From Chalara sp. BL73 (lineage: Eukaryota; Ascomycota; Leotiomycetes; Helotiales), in the NCBI GenBank assembly GCA_918026815.1, contig CAKJVC010000066.1, positions 62,001 to 126,000 on the forward strand: a DNA stretch of 64,000 bases. The letters are read 5' to 3'. Within the stretch, counting starts at the first letter, position 1. Every line of letters begins with the position of its first letter. Positions 35,656 to 49,441 of the stretch are shown one piece after another. Made by a program: the position numbers and the translations under genes. The notes beneath the pieces were generated by a model. That model did no database searches. It saw only the letters and a program-made list of their open reading frames with translations, and had not been told where the DNA came from.

Positions 35656-38383
35656 ATGAACGGAATAAACGGACATACGCCTGCACCAGTTTTATGGCAA
35701 GAGGCGCGCAACCCTGAAGGACGTGTTTACTATTATAATACAATCACGAAAGCGACACAATGGACAAAACCTGAGGAATTGATGACTCCAGCTGAGGTAG
35801 GATTTTCGGAACGAGCTGTGGAACTTAGTTAATCTGTTTGACAGCGCGCTCTAGCAAACCAGCCATGGAAGGAATACACTGCAGAAGGTGGCAGGAAATA
35901 CTGGTATAACACAGAATCGAAGCAGAGCTCATGGGAGATGCCAAATGCCTACAAGGAAGCATTGGCGAAGGAGAGTACTCCACAGACACCAGCTGCGCCG
36001 TAAGTGTCCAGACATACCTTTGAAAGCACAATAGTCTTAAGTATTCTAGGATGCCGACGTTCGTGGCAGGTGGAGGATTTACGAGCTCACAGTTTGACCA
36101 ACCAAGAGATAGGGAGCCTATTGGAGAGGCTCGGCAGCTTGCATATGGAAACGACGCCAATGGGAGTCGTAATCAAGTTTTTGTCCCAGCAAATACTGAC
36201 CCTAACTATAACTCGTTTGAGGAAGCAGAAGCCGCATTCATGAAGCTTTTACGTAGAAATAACGTATCTCCTGACTGGACATGGGAAAAAACCCTGCGAA
36301 TTATTATTAAAGATTCCCAGTATCGGGCACTGAAGGATCCAGCCCATCGCAAAGCAGCATTCGAGAAGTATGCCGTGGAGGTACGCCTTCATGAAAAAGA
36401 CAAAGCAAAGGAGAGAATCGAGAAGCTCCGTACTGATTTTGCTACCATGCTGAGAAGCCATTCAGAAATCAAACATTACACACGATGGAAGACGGCTCGG
36501 CCAATCATAGAAGGCGAGACCATATTTCGATCCACAGATGATGATGACGAACGGCGCCAACTATTCGAAGACTACATTATTGAACTTAAGAAGGCTAATG
36601 TCGAACGCGAAGCGAATACACGGAAGGCTGCAGCCGAAGAGCTCGTGGATATTCTCAAGAGCCTCGATTTAGAGCCGTATACCAGATGGTCCGAAGCACA
36701 AGGTATCATCCAGTCAAATCCACGATTTAAAAATGACCAGAAATTCCAGGCTCTCAGCAAGTCAGACATGTTGACAGCTTTTGAAAATCATATCAAGTCT
36801 CTCGAGAAGACTTTCAACGATACAAAGCAACAGCAAAAGAACCTTAAAGCACGACGGGAACGACAAAATCGAGACCGTTATCTGGATTTGCTAAGCGAGC
36901 TTCGACGGAATAACAAGATCAAGGCCGGAACTACATGGACGAAGATTTACCCTCTAATCGCAGAGGATGAGAGGTATGTAGCAATGCTTGGCCAAACCGG
37001 ATCATCACCTTTGGATCTCTTTTGGGATATTCTTGAGGAGGAAGAACGTGCTCTTCGAAGCACCCGTAATGATGTTCTAGATGTCCTCGATGTAAGTGCT
37101 ATCTCGCTAGCTTCATTGCTGTATTGATGGTACTAACTCAGAACAGGACAAAAAGTTTGAGATCCAACCGAAAACCACATTTGAGGAGTTCCTTGCCTTG
37201 ATGCAGATTGACCGTCGAACTGCTAACATTGATCGAGACGCACTGTCACTAATTTTTGAAAGAGTAGGTTATCATCCGTATCGTCAAATTTCCTAGCTAA
37301 CTTGTGTTCAGCAACGTGAGAAGGTATCACGGCGTAATGAGGATGATAAGCATCATGCTGAGCGTCAACAAAGACGTGCTGTTGATGCTCTTAGGTCTCT
37401 AATCAAACACCTTGAGCCGCCTATTCGTGTTGATGACACGTTTGAGAGAGTACGCAGCCGTTTCGAAAGATCTCCAGAGTGGATTGCTGTGGAATCGGAT
37501 GAGCTTCGTCGCTCTGCTTTTGACAAAGTCATTAGACGTCTGAAAGAAAAGGAGGAGGATGCCGAAAAGGAACGGCTAAGACGTCGTGATAGACACTCAC
37601 CAGATCGCTCTACTCGCGTTCGCGATCGTGACCAAGATCGAGAATTATCATATCGTAGTAGCAGAAGGCATGGTCGACCAAGTCGGAGTCCTGAGCCTGA
37701 TGCTTACGAAGCGGATAGGAGGAAGGCGATCGCTGATAGAGAGAAGAATTATCGGAAGGGTAGTGTTGCAGATACTCTCTTGTCCCCTGGTCGTAGAGAT
37801 CGAATTGACCACCGCGAAAGGGATTTCGAACTCGATCGAAGAGACCTGGATAGGCGCGAGCTTGACAGACGTGACTTTGATAGACCCCATCGTTCGCGTC
37901 GCGAAGAATCTGTGAGCCACTACGATCGAGAGAGAAGAGATCGCGAGACTGAGAGGGAGAAGCTTTATCGGCGCAGAGGAGATCCTCGTGGGGCTCCAGA
38001 TGAGCTTCCATGGGGTGATGATAAGCCTAGCACGACTCGACGACGACGAGCGGATAGTGATACCGAAAGCGTAGGCAGCTCAAGGGTAACAAAGGTTCGT
38101 TATCTATTCCACTATAAACTCTGCAACACTCTTGGTCGTGTGCACCAGGCATGCGCAAGAATTTTTCCAGTGCCGAAAATCAACTGCATTGTTTTGCCGC
38201 GTAATTCTAACTCATTTCCAATCACAGAGAAGCAGAAGAGAACTTACACCCAGTGAGCGTTCCCAAATCCCACCGTCACGTGAACGTCGGCAACGTACTA
38301 GAACACCTCCAGTCGTAGCTCCAGTAAAAGAAGAAACAGCCGTTCACTCGGGCAGTGAGGAGGGTGAGATCGAGGAAGAATAA
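35656..38383 (+). CDS. PRP40: Pre-mRNA-processing factor PRP40
   Basis: Six exons, 35656-35796, 35845-35999, 36050-37091, 37147-37263, 37312-38094 and 38228-38383, encode about 797 aa. Two WW domains come first: residues 11-41 (VLWQEARNPEGRVYYYN to WTKPEE) and about 53-83 (PWKEYTAEGGRKYWYN to SWEMP). Four to five FF domains fill roughly 145-580 (AFMKLLRRNNVSPDWTWEKT is the first). The C terminus is an Arg/Asp/Ser-rich region with RD and RS dipeptides and ends GSEEGEIEEE. Prp40 is a U1 snRNP component that bridges the 5' splice site to branch-point factors and binds the RNA polymerase II C-terminal domain. The donor of the last intron is ambiguous: GTTCGT at 38095 or GTAACA at 38086, both in phase and differing by three codons. 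Confidence 0.93.
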
Positions 38384-38969
38384 TGGCGATTAGCATTGCG
38401 CATGAGCTCTGAGCTTCATGAGGGACATAGCGATCAGGTTGATGAATTGTAGGTATCTGCTTACACCTGCGCTTTTACTGCAAGATGACCTAGGCAGTTT
38501 TCTACGTTGAATACCACGACAAAGGTAGCAAGGGATTGTTTCTTTGAAGAGCGTCGCATGAAGGTCAACAATAATTTGGTGTGTACCTGCCTCTCCCATA
38601 ATTCAAAATTATTCCTCTCCCTCAGCTACACAGATGCTGCTCTTGTTATATAGAATATTCATTTGCCGACAATACAACGCATCTTAATTCTTCTATTTTT
38701 GTGAATGTGATGTTATAAGACGGCATTTTCCCAACTCACACCCCTCAATCCATCAGCCCTTACTTATGATACATATGAAAAAGTGGGATCGTTGATGGGA
38801 CCAGGTGTTCTTGAGAAGATGCCGTCGAATCGTTAATCATCTGGATCGTCATCGTTGGAGCCCTCGTCGTCTTCTCCTAAAGTGGTATCCATAGCACCGC
38901 CCAATGATGCCTTTTTAACGCCTAATAATGCACCTTTTGCAGATTGAGGTAAAGCATTTGGGATGCCTT
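38384..38969. other. Convergent 3' intergenic region
   Basis: 586 bp between the convergent ends of PRP40 and RLI1. No extra gene. An acidic open stretch near 38838-38900 (minus) lacks a start and a splice partner. Confidence 0.5.
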
Positions 38970-41246
38970 TCAGGCATTATTGCTCTTATCGTCCTCCAGG
39001 AAGAACTATTAAAGATTAGCTGTGAAGTAGTAAGTCTCCAAAAAATACTCACGTAGTTTCCTCCCAACTTCTGCTCCTGATCTAGCTGAGAATTGGGCTT
39101 GTTGATACGAGGTCTGTAATTGGACGGATCACGACGGAAGGTGACATCCAGATTCTGCAGGAACTTGTTGCAACCAGTGAGTAACGACTCTGGTGTGTTG
39201 GCACGGGCGTCGATTCCTGGTTTCCCATCAAAGACGATAACACGGTCCGCAAGATATGTTGCCATGATGAAATCGTGCTCGACAATGAATGCAGTCTTTT
39301 TGGCGTGCATGATGAAGCGCTTGATGACACGGGCAGCGATGATACGTTGCTCGGAATCAAGGTAGGCGGAAGGCTCATCAATCAGATAGATGTCTGCCGG
39401 CATTCCTAGGGCAAGGACAATCGCAACTCTTTGCAATTCACCTCCCGAGAGAGTCTTCACCTCTTGATCGATGAATTCCTCCAGTTTAAGGGGCTTAACA
39501 ACATCAGTCTGGAATTGCGGAAGGAGGAAAGCAGTCTTGATCTTCTTAAAGAAGAGCTGGCGCACGGTTCCTTCAAATTTTGGCGTGATCTTTTGAGGCT
39601 TCATGCTGACTTTCATCTCCGGTACCTTGCGGTTATTGTCAGGAGCAAGGTTTCCAGCCAACATTCTGCAAAATGTTGTTTTTCCCGTTCCATTCTCACC
39701 CATCATTACGATAATCTCCGAGTCAGTGAAGTCTCCTTTATTAATCTTGAGATGGAAATTTCCAAGAGTCTTCTCCATTGAAGGATATTGAAAAGCCCGT
39801 GATCGATCAGCCACTAACTCATCAGCAGCCTCGGCGATTCTGAACGTCAGAGATTCCTCTCTGAATCTCAAATTTTCCGTGGGAATATTTCCGTCCAAGA
39901 AAATATTGATTCCTTCTCGGACAGAGGCTGGTAGCGTTACAACACCATAAACTGCAGGCTTGCCATATAGAACGCAAATAAAATCCGAGAGGTAATCAAG
40001 CACTGACAGATCATGCTCAACACAGATCACATAATCATCTGGTCGTAAAAGAGATCGTATAACCTTGGCAGCGCTGAGACGCTGCTTGACGTCCAAATAT
40101 GATGAAGGCTCATCAAACATATAGCTACAAGATATAAGCATCTACTCGTTCGAACGATATTTCTCAATACGAATAGGGACTGTAAGAAATGAAACTCACA
40201 CATCCGCTTGCTGAACGCAAACCGTCGCAATGGCGAATCGCTGAAGTTCTCCTCCTGATAAGAGGTTGACATCTCGATCCATGATATGATTTAACTCTAG
40301 AAATTGGTCAGAATGGCAGAACTGAGTCTCTAAGATGATTTCATTACCGAGAGCTTCAAGAATTTCCTCTAGATTTTCCGATTCGTTATTGGCTCTTGAT
40401 TCAATCAGGCTTCTAACAGTCTTATCCGGCCCCTTTATGGCTTTTGGTATTTGGTCGACATATTGCGGCTTCGTAATAGCTTTCAGATCATCCTCGAGAA
40501 CTTTGGTGAAGTAGTCTAAGACCGTAAGTTATATTGTGAAGGGAATCTGAGGCTGGGAACATACTTTGCAATTCCGAACCCCTGAAGTACTTGATCACAT
40601 CCTCCCAGTCAGGCGCATTCTGGAAGTTCCCCAGATTTGGCTTTAATTTTCCCGCCAAAATTTTGAGTGCCGTACTTTTCCCAATTCCGTTGGATCCAAC
40701 TAAACCCAACACTTGTCCTGGCCGTGGCGTAGGCAATCGATGAAGCTTGAAGCTGTTGGCAGAGTATCTGTGGGTGATTTGGGATTCGAGGTTGGTGGGT
40801 AGGTTGATGATCGTAATAGCTCCGAATGGGCACTTCTTGGGACAGATACCACATCCAATACACAAGCTCTCAGATATGAAGGCGATCTTGGATTCAGGAG
40901 TAACCTCGATGCAAAGCCGTCCACTGCGGACTACCGGGCATGACTTCTTGCATTCTTGTCTGCATTTCTAGTCTTGGTTTAGTAATATGCTACTACAGTC
41001 TAAAATTGGATTGAGAGTATGCGTACCTTTGGTTTGCACTAGACAAAGGGTTGTGATGTTAGAAGTTTGTGTCGGTCATTGGCGGGGTAGTGGGGTACAA
41101 GTCGAAACAGATCTGAATACATGCCTTGTCTGTCGAAATGATAGCAATCCTAACAGTCTTATTAGCTCGTATATACTATGCAATGACCTCTCGAACTGTC
41201 GTGGGTAGTGTTGACTTCACACGTACCGGGTCAATTTGTCTGACAT
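38970..41246 (-). CDS. RLI1: RLI1/ABCE1 ribosome-recycling Fe-S ATPase
   Basis: Eight exons, 41246-41227, 41149-41125, 41038-41027, 40967-40565, 40515-40348, 40296-40200, 40124-39053 and 39005-38970, encode 610 aa (yeast Rli1 is 608). The first three exons are only 20, 25 and 12 nt. They assemble [19 protein letters not shown] before [13 protein letters not shown], so the 12-nt exon supplies Cys16, the first Fe-S ligand. The second ferredoxin motif is [15 protein letters not shown]1 has [19 protein letters not shown] and [11 protein letters not shown]2 has [19 protein letters not shown] and DEPSAYLD. Intron 2 has a GC donor. Rli1 splits ribosomes after termination with eRF1 or Dom34 and acts in ribosome export and initiation. 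It is essential in yeast, so this structure must be spliced accurately if the same holds here. Confidence 0.96.
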
Positions 41247-42353
41247 CTTGCTGGCCTTTTGCCTCTTGGGCCTTCACAAAATTTTCGCGTCTAGTTCTGT
41301 GTAGGCCGTGGAGCTATGCTGAAGTATGCGCTGGAGTACAGGTCGGCGACTTGCTACCACGCTGGGTATTGACAAAGACCAGGCGTAAGTGCGATTTCTT
41401 GATCTGTGGTCAAAGTTTTGCAGTGGTGACTGGCATGGGATTTAAGATATTTTGAATTAAGGGCTGTGTGATTCGTCAAAAGAAAGTCGGCAAGAGGAGC
41501 ACAACTGGGTGGAGTCCACCAACATAGATTTTACAAACTGTGCCTAGTTGAATATGGCTCTGAGTGTGATATCACAACTTAGCAAATGAAGATTATTCTA
41601 CTACTTCCTGCTTGAAGGCGGACACATCAAGACCTCAAAACAGCCCTCTTATTAAGTCAAGCCTTCCCAGGGCCGGGAAACTGATTGGCTCACAAGCGTT
41701 GCTAGCCGAGCATGACTAGTCACCTTATGGCCCTGGCCGACCAGACTCAACAGCCTCATACCTCAAATCCAGCCCAAGGTATCAATCTCCGCAACATCAC
41801 CTCCCCCGCTACTTATAGCATATCTCGCCGTCACTTTTTCTATTGATCACCCAAATCACACTTGGCTCAAGGGGGGCCTATATACTATGGCTTGTGAGTA
41901 TCTTTTCGCCTTATGCATTCCATTCCAAAATCCCAAAAGCACCAAGGCTGCTGGTCTTCGGCCAGCTTGAACGCCCATCAAATACAACATGCACACCTCG
42001 AAATCATCATACTGGAACCTTCTGGATACCGCGTTCTTGATGCTATTCGAATCTCCTTGATTGCCTTGATGTCTCTTCCGTGTTTGACACGCTCGCACAG
42101 TTGTTGGCATCCACAATCGATTGAAGTTCATCATCAGCCCTTCTACATAGCAACCTCCTATCATCTCACGATGCGCCAAAGTCTCTCGATTTAGCTGGAA
42201 AAGCCTTGGAGGCACAATGAAGCTCGTATCAGGATCGCACACTGCCAGTCTGCTTGTGCTCAAGTTCTGCAAAATTTGCATCATAGCATAAGAGACTATC
42301 GAGACCATATTGCTAACACTGTCGTCCCAGCCCCACCACCATCGACAGTCACC
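41247..42353. promoter_or_regulatory. Divergent promoter region of RLI1 and CHD1
   Basis: 1.1 kb between the divergent RLI1 and CHD1 start codons. A 170-codon antisense frame and several shorter ORFs here lack conserved features. Presumably 5' leaders and promoters of both genes. Confidence 0.5.
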
Positions 42354-45300
42354 ATGATGACTACCCAATCTTTATCGAACGGACAAACATCTCCTTTAGA
42401 CAACTCAGTTCTTGCGGACGATGATGCCCCGTACGATAGTGAGTCTGACCTATCCGATGTTGCCGCGCCCATCATCGACGCAACCTCACCGCCGCCAGCA
42501 TCGAATCACCGAATTGAAACCGGCGATAATGAAGATGAGAACTCTGAGACTTCTGCTGCTGAGGGTCAGGACGCGTCCGATGATGCCGATTTTGATATGG
42601 AAGATAGCCCAGCTCCGGCTGCATCCAGTGGTAGGAGAGAAGAGCGTTCCAGTTCCGCCGACTCCCGGCGCCCTCCAAAGCGAAAATTAGGTGTCGAGGA
42701 TGACGAACATATTATGGCCAATCCAGAGCTTTACGGTTTGCGCCGAAGTGTACGTGTGGAACACCTTATCAGTTCTTTGGTTTACTGATCCCATCGTTCT
42801 TTAGGGTCGGCCAGTCCAACGTCAAGCAATTGTAAGTCAATGAATCGATGATGGAAGGACCCTGGTATATAAGCTTTTACTTATCGCGGATGGCAGATTG
42901 AGTCCGATGATGATAATGATGATTCCGATTCCGACATCGTTGCAACACACCGCACAAAGCGTAGGAGACAGGAGCGCTCGCGGCCATGTATGTTCTATGA
43001 AGACCTCCCTTACTGTCGATGATTGACTAATTTGCCATAAAGCATCTAAACGAGATACTCCCGTAATACAATCCGCATCTGTCTCTGACTCTGAGTCTGA
43101 CGACTATGGAGGCGCGCGTGCTAGGACCTTGACAAAAAAGCATCGTCGTCGTCAACTTGATTCTAGTAGTTTGAACCCTATATTTCAAGAAAAGCGATGG
43201 AACAGTCGACGAGCAGCGCAGGTAAATGCGGGAGCGTACAACCAGGAGAGCGATGATTTTCTCGAGGACGAGTCTGAAATTACAACTCCAAACTATTGGG
43301 CTGGCGATGTGGAAGACACAAGTCCCTATGTCGATATCGTTCTCAAACATAAGCTCAAGGAGGACAAAGATATGAAAGTTGATGACCTTGGCCGCGATGA
43401 TTTCGAGTATTACATCAAGTGGCAGGGCAAATCCCACTATCATGCCAGCTGGGAGACAACCACTTCCTTAACTGGAGTCCGCGGATTTCGGCGTGTGGAA
43501 AACTATTTCAGAAAGATCGTCCGTGAAGATATTTATATGGCTCGTGATGACGATATTCCACCAGAAGAACGAGAGAAATGGATGATGGACCGTGAACGAG
43601 ATTCTGATGCTCTTGAGGATTATACTAAAGTTGAGAGAGTCATCGGTACACGCCAAGGAGATGAAGGAGAGACAGAGTACTACGTCAAGTGGAAGGGTCT
43701 CTATTATGAGTCTTGCACCTGGGAGGACGCCTCTCTCATCAGCGATATTGCTCAGGACGCCATTGATCGTTATCTTGATCGCGCCCAGAGATCCTTGAGT
43801 TCAAATCGAGAGGAGACGAATCCAAACACCCGCCACAGGCACATGCCTATCAAGGAACAGCCAACATATATCAAGAATGGTCAGCTCCGAGACTTCCAGA
43901 TCAAAGGATTGAACTTCCTTGCATTTAATTGGTGCAGAAACAAGAATGTTATTCTCGCAGATGAGATGGGCTTGGGAAAGACTGTCCAAACAGTATCCTT
44001 CATGAATTGGCTTCGCCATGATAGAGGTCAAGAAGGACCGTTCCTCGTTGTAGTGCCTCTAACTACAATACCCGCCTGGGCTGACACCTTTGATAATTGG
44101 TCTCCGGATCTCAACTATGTCATATACAATGGCAAGGAGGCATCACGCAACATAATTAGGACTTATGAACTGCTCCATGATGGCAATCCCAAGCGGCCAA
44201 AGTTCAACGTTCTGCTCACCTCCTACGAGTACATCCTTGCGGACGCTACCTTCCTGGGTCAAATTAAATGGCAGTTCATGGCAGTTGATGAAGCTCACCG
44301 GTTAAAGAATCGGGACTCACAATTATACCAAAAGCTTCTTGATTTCAAATCTCCAAGCCGATTATTGATCACTGGAACGCCTGTCCAAAATACTCTTGGT
44401 GAACTTTCCGCATTGATGGACTTTCTAATGCCAGGAGAGCTGGATATTCAAGAGATAGACTTATTGAAGGAGGAGGCTGCTGGCGAGAAGATTCAGAAAC
44501 TCAACGACGCTATTCAACCATATATACTTCGCCGCACGAAGCAAAAAGTTGAGAATGACTTACCTCCGAAGAGCGAGAAGATCATTCGAGTCGAATTGTC
44601 TGATGTGCAACTTGACTATTATAAGAACATCTTGACACGAAACTATGCTGCTCTCAACGAAGGTGCCAAGGGCCAGAAGCAATCGTTACTCAATATTATG
44701 ATGGAGCTGAAAAAAGCAAGCAATCATCCATATATGTTCCCAAATGCCGAAGAGAAGATTTTGAAAGGTAGCGATAGACGCGAAGATCAGTTGAAGTTTC
44801 TTATCACCAGCAGTGGCAAGATGATGCTGTTAGACCAACTTTTAACTAAGTTGAAGAAAGACAATCATCGAGTATTGATATTCAGCCAGATGGTAAAGAT
44901 GCTTGATATTCTCGGAGATTATCTTCAGCTTCGCGGATATCAATTCCAACGTCTTGATGGCACTGTCGCAGCCGGACCTCGGCGGATGGCGATTGATCAC
45001 TTCAATGCGGAGAATAGCAATGATTTCTGCTTCCTGTTATCTACACGCGCAGGAGGCTTAGGAATCAATCTAATGACAGCTGATACTGTTATTATATTCG
45101 ATTCAGACTGGAATCCTCAAGCTGACTTGCAAGCTATGGCCCGCGCGCATCGAATCGGCCAGAAGAAGCCTGTTAGCATTTATCGATTAGTGTCAAAGGA
45201 AACTGTCGAAGAGGAAGTTCTTGAGCGAGCACGCAACAAGCTCATGCTTGAGTTCATCACGATTCAGCGAGGCGTCACCGACAAAGAAAAGAACGATCTA

Positions 45301-47221
45301 CGGGACAAGGCTGTTAAGGCTGGCAAGATTGATGACCCCAAGTCTTCTGAGGACATTTCGAGAATTTTGAAGCGACGAGGCCAGAAAATGTTCGAACAGT
45401 CCGGCAATCAAAAGAAGCTCGAAGAACTCGATATTGATTCTGTCCTTGAGAATGCAGAAGAACATAAAACTGAAGTTCCTGAAGGAATGGTTGCAGATGG
45501 TGGTGCAGAATTTTTGAAGAGTTTTGAATACACTGATGTTAAGATCGACCTCGAGTGGGATGACATTATTCCTAAAGACCAGCTAGCGAGTATCAAAGCT
45601 GAGGAAGAAAAGCGAGCCCACGAAGAGTACCTTGCCAAGGTTGTTGAAGAAAATGCACCTCGCAAGGCTGCTTTGAAGAATACCGCTGAGTATGAACGAG
45701 AGCAACGTTTAGCAAAAAAGCGCGAGCGTGATCAAGCCAAGCAAGATGAATTTGATGAGCGTCGGGAGTCTCAGGCCAATCTCGATCCAAAGCGGGAACT
45801 CAATGAGAAAGAGGCACGAAACCTCTTCCGGGCATTCCTACGATATGGTTCGATCGAGGACCGGCAAGAAGAATTAATCAAGGATGCTCGACTCATTGGA
45901 CGTAATCTGGATGTCCTTCGCAATGCTATCAAAGCTATCACTGAAGAAAGTGAGAGACTTCTCAAGGAGGATGCAGCACGAATCGAAGCAATGGAGCGAC
46001 AGGCTAACAAACCGCTCACCAAGAAAGATAAGAAAGCCGTCCTCTTTGATTTTCTTGGTGTTAAGAGGTTAAATGCCGAGACAGTCATTGAGCGCCCAAG
46101 CGAAATGAGAATGGTCAGGGAGGTCATTGGTGCAGTGCCTGATTATAAGAACTTCCGCGTTCCGGATGCCTCCAAGGCTGCACACTATACATGTGAATGG
46201 GGTGCAAGAGAGGATGGGATGTTGCTTGTTGGCATTCACCGACATGGCTATGGGGCTTGGGTGCAGATTAGGGATGACCCGGATCTTGGTCTGAAGGATA
46301 AGTTCTTTTTGGAGGAGCATCGTGTTGACAAAAAGGAGGAGAGAACAAAGTCGAGTGAGAAGTTTGAGGCTAAATCACCTGGTGCTGTTCACCTGGTTCG
46401 ACGGGCGGACTATCTTCTCTCAGTACTGAAGGCCAAATACTCCGATAATCAAGCAGCTAAGCGCGCCGTGGAGAACCATCACCGCAATAACAAGAAGCAC
46501 GAGCGTAGTAATGGCCATAGACGATCCGAAACTCGAGGATCTGTATCCGCGTCACCAGCTCCTCAACACAAGAAATCCCACCGCCATTCTGACCACAATA
46601 GCTTTGACAAAGATAGGCACGGCTCACATCAAGGCTACGGCGATTATCGTGGCATTGACCCTCGCCGTCATAGCACTGAGGATAACGGAAGATCTACCCC
46701 CAATCTCAAGAGGAAGCATAGCGCTCCTGATGATGATGATCGACTCAACAAACACCAAAAACAGCGAAAATCTGAGAATGGTCATTCCCAATTGAATCAG
46801 CAGGCGAACCCTCTGATGAAGCTTATCTTCAAGCCAATCAAGGATAGTTTGACCAGAGTTCAGTCCGCCACAAAGAACAATATAAAGTCCCAGAAGGAAA
46901 GGGCTAGTATTATGAAGAACGAATTGGTCATCATTGGAGACTTCATCGAGAGTTTGTCCCAGGATGACCCAAGCCTCAAGCCTGGTTTCTGGTAAGTTTT
47001 GAGAGACATACTCCTATTGTTCTTACTGACAGCATTCCAGGAGCTACGTTGCTGAGAGCTGGCCACTTGAGCCTCCTCCTCCAGGCGCACAACTTGAGGG
47101 TACATATCACAAGATTCTTGTCAAGATCGAAGAGGAAAAGAAAGGGAAAACCGTGGGGGTACCGCCTGCCACTAACGGTGCAACTGCATCAGGGAAAGCT
47201 GAAGTCAAGACGGAATCTTGA
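42354..47221 (+). CDS. CHD1: CHD1 chromodomain-helicase-DNA-binding remodeller
   Basis: Five exons, 42354-42749, 42805-42831, 42897-42987, 43043-46991 and 47041-47221, encode 1547 aa. Exon 2 is only 27 nt (GRPVQRQAI). An acidic Ser/Asp-rich N terminus precedes two chromodomains around residues 265-330 and 365-410 (YYIKWQGKSHYHASWE; YYVKWKGLYYESCTWE). The SNF2 ATPase has DEMGLGKT near 478 and DEAH near 587, and the helicase C-terminal lobe has STRAGGLGINL. A SANT/SLIDE DNA-binding region follows, then a CHCT helical domain near the C terminus (LMKLIFKPIKDSLTRVQ, continuing into the last exon). Chd1 spaces nucleosomes over transcribed genes. The final intron separates the last 60 residues, which an unspliced reading would lose. 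Confidence 0.96.
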
Positions 47222-49441
47222 GTTGAGGGTTAGGATCTACTCTATTTGTTTTCGCGCGTGCTTCATACCATTGCGTCGGCGTTGAGTACTTGTGTTTACT
47301 GCCTCACAGATGGGTAGGAGGCACAATTCGAACAGCGAAACCATGGCATTTGCTCTGTCTAGAGAGCTTATCACAGACACCGGAGTTTGTTTGAGAGCTT
47401 GTATAGCTTTTAGTTTCATCATTTTCAGGAGTTCAGGTTTAGTTCGGGGATATCATGCTGATGTAGGGAATGGGAGAGACAAAAGCTGTGTTGATTACAC
47501 CGAGGTTATAAGGCTTCTGCAAACGCCATAGGCGTCGGACGTTGGAGGCTATCTTGTCAGAAAATACAAACCCACTTCAAAGGAAAGCCGAACACACGAC
47601 AACGTGACCGCGTCTGAAGTATGAGCGCAACAATAAGAAGAGCCTCGAGTCCCGTAGTCCATTGCCCCCATAGCAGACTGCAGCTACAGTGGTTGGCAGT
47701 GTAAGGAGGCGAGACCAACTGTTGTGAGCCATGGGACTGGGAGTGCCAAGTGGTAACAAGGCCGAGACGTATTGGTTGAGAAAGACTTAATAAAGCTAGT
47801 CGCAGGTCCACGTGGAAAATATCGACCGAAGTAAGACCTCGTGCGACAAGAAAAACAGTCAGAGAGCCCACCAAGCTCAGAATTAATTTTGCACAATACT
47901 TTGAATTTGATCCACTTTTCGGTTTCCACCTCTTTTCCCCAAATCTCCTCGACCACGTGCGAACGACTGGGGTTCACCCCCCCAAAAAACATGTTTGTCC
48001 ATTTTTCCGCCCGCTTTGAAGATTGTAGCCAGCCGACTGGACGCGAGAGCGAGAGAGGGCCTCCATTCAACCTCGTGACCTAGAAATTGGCCAAAGCCAA
48101 GTACAATAATAATAATCCAGTCGCGTACAGCACAGGCACGGAGATTTCAATTGACCGTGGCTTCGGGGAGGCTTGCGCCTTACTCTCTACAGTACGGCCT
48201 AGGCTCTTTTGTCTTCGGGGAAGCCGCCACCTTGTCACCAACCCTTCACAGAGCACGCGGCACAGGCGCCCACAGTGTGTTCTAGGGACGATTGTTACAT
48301 CAGTGGAATAATTTCTTGAGCTGTGACAGGAAATGTTACATACCACGAGCACGCCGTACGAGAGCATGAACCAAAGCGACTGAGAGAGTGACAGGTAGGC
48401 AATGGTAGGTGCGAGGGATGCACGAGGCTCCAGCTTCCCCGACAAATCAGATTACGGAGCAAGTCCGCTGGGTCATCTGAAGTTCTGGGGTCGGCCCCAA
48501 GGAAGATTATTACTTGGGGGAGTCGGCCCTTCATGGTTCCCACTTGGTCCAAATCAATCAGGACTTTTTTCACGAGGTATATTATGACTCGACACCGGAT
48601 CCCAAAGCCGCGGTACTGAAGGTGCTAGAATAAGAAAATAATAACATCAGATGCGGGTTTTGGCGGCCTAGAGTTCAGCTTCGTGGTGATGACAGGCCAA
48701 AATATGGAAAACGAACTATTCAGAAATAATTGGTGGAATCATGTGAGTGGAGAGGGAATGAAAGGCTTGACTGCGCCGTGTGACGAGCGAGACGATGAAT
48801 GAAGTTTCGGGTCTTTGATCTCACATACTATGTATGTACCGTACTCTACCCTACTCGTATCAAGTTCAAAGTTCAGGACGTTACTCTTCTTCGTAAGTTC
48901 AGGAAGATGAAGCCGTTGGTTGATGCAGCGGCCCGGGTTGCATTCCGCACAGGCACAAGCCAAACAGGCGCCATGCCCAGGGTTCCCGCGCTTGGCCATC
49001 TTGCTCGGTTCAGTTGAACTTTTTCCAGAAAGCTTGCCAGCAGTGTTCAAGACGTGTTTCATCCCGTGCGTGCGTGACTGTTACACACGCACGCACTCGT
49101 TTACTGAGACTCTAAGTCATCACTCGCTTGACCACGGTGTCTGGTTTGGGGGGTGGTTTACTTGCGAGTCTAAAGTCTGGCTGCGATGGTAGCTTGTAAA
49201 TATTATGGAAAACACATGGCAGAAGGGCCGAATGTACAGTAGTGTACTGGCAGTCTCGGGTAATGTACAGTACAGTAGCGCTACCTTGCCCTGCTTCAAG
49301 CTTATTTCTCCCCCTGTAGCTGCATTGTTCCGTGACACTTTTCCAAGGCTGCCCCAGCATGTCTCCCCCACAGTTCAGGCTCCCCCCCCCTGGCAACTAA
49401 GTGACTTACGATGCACTACACCACAAGGGTTCATGACTATT

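Noticed and set aside
41856..42368. 170-codon minus-strand ORF between RLI1 and CHD1
   Set aside because: It overlaps the CHD1 start in antisense and lies in the shared promoter region, with no conserved features.
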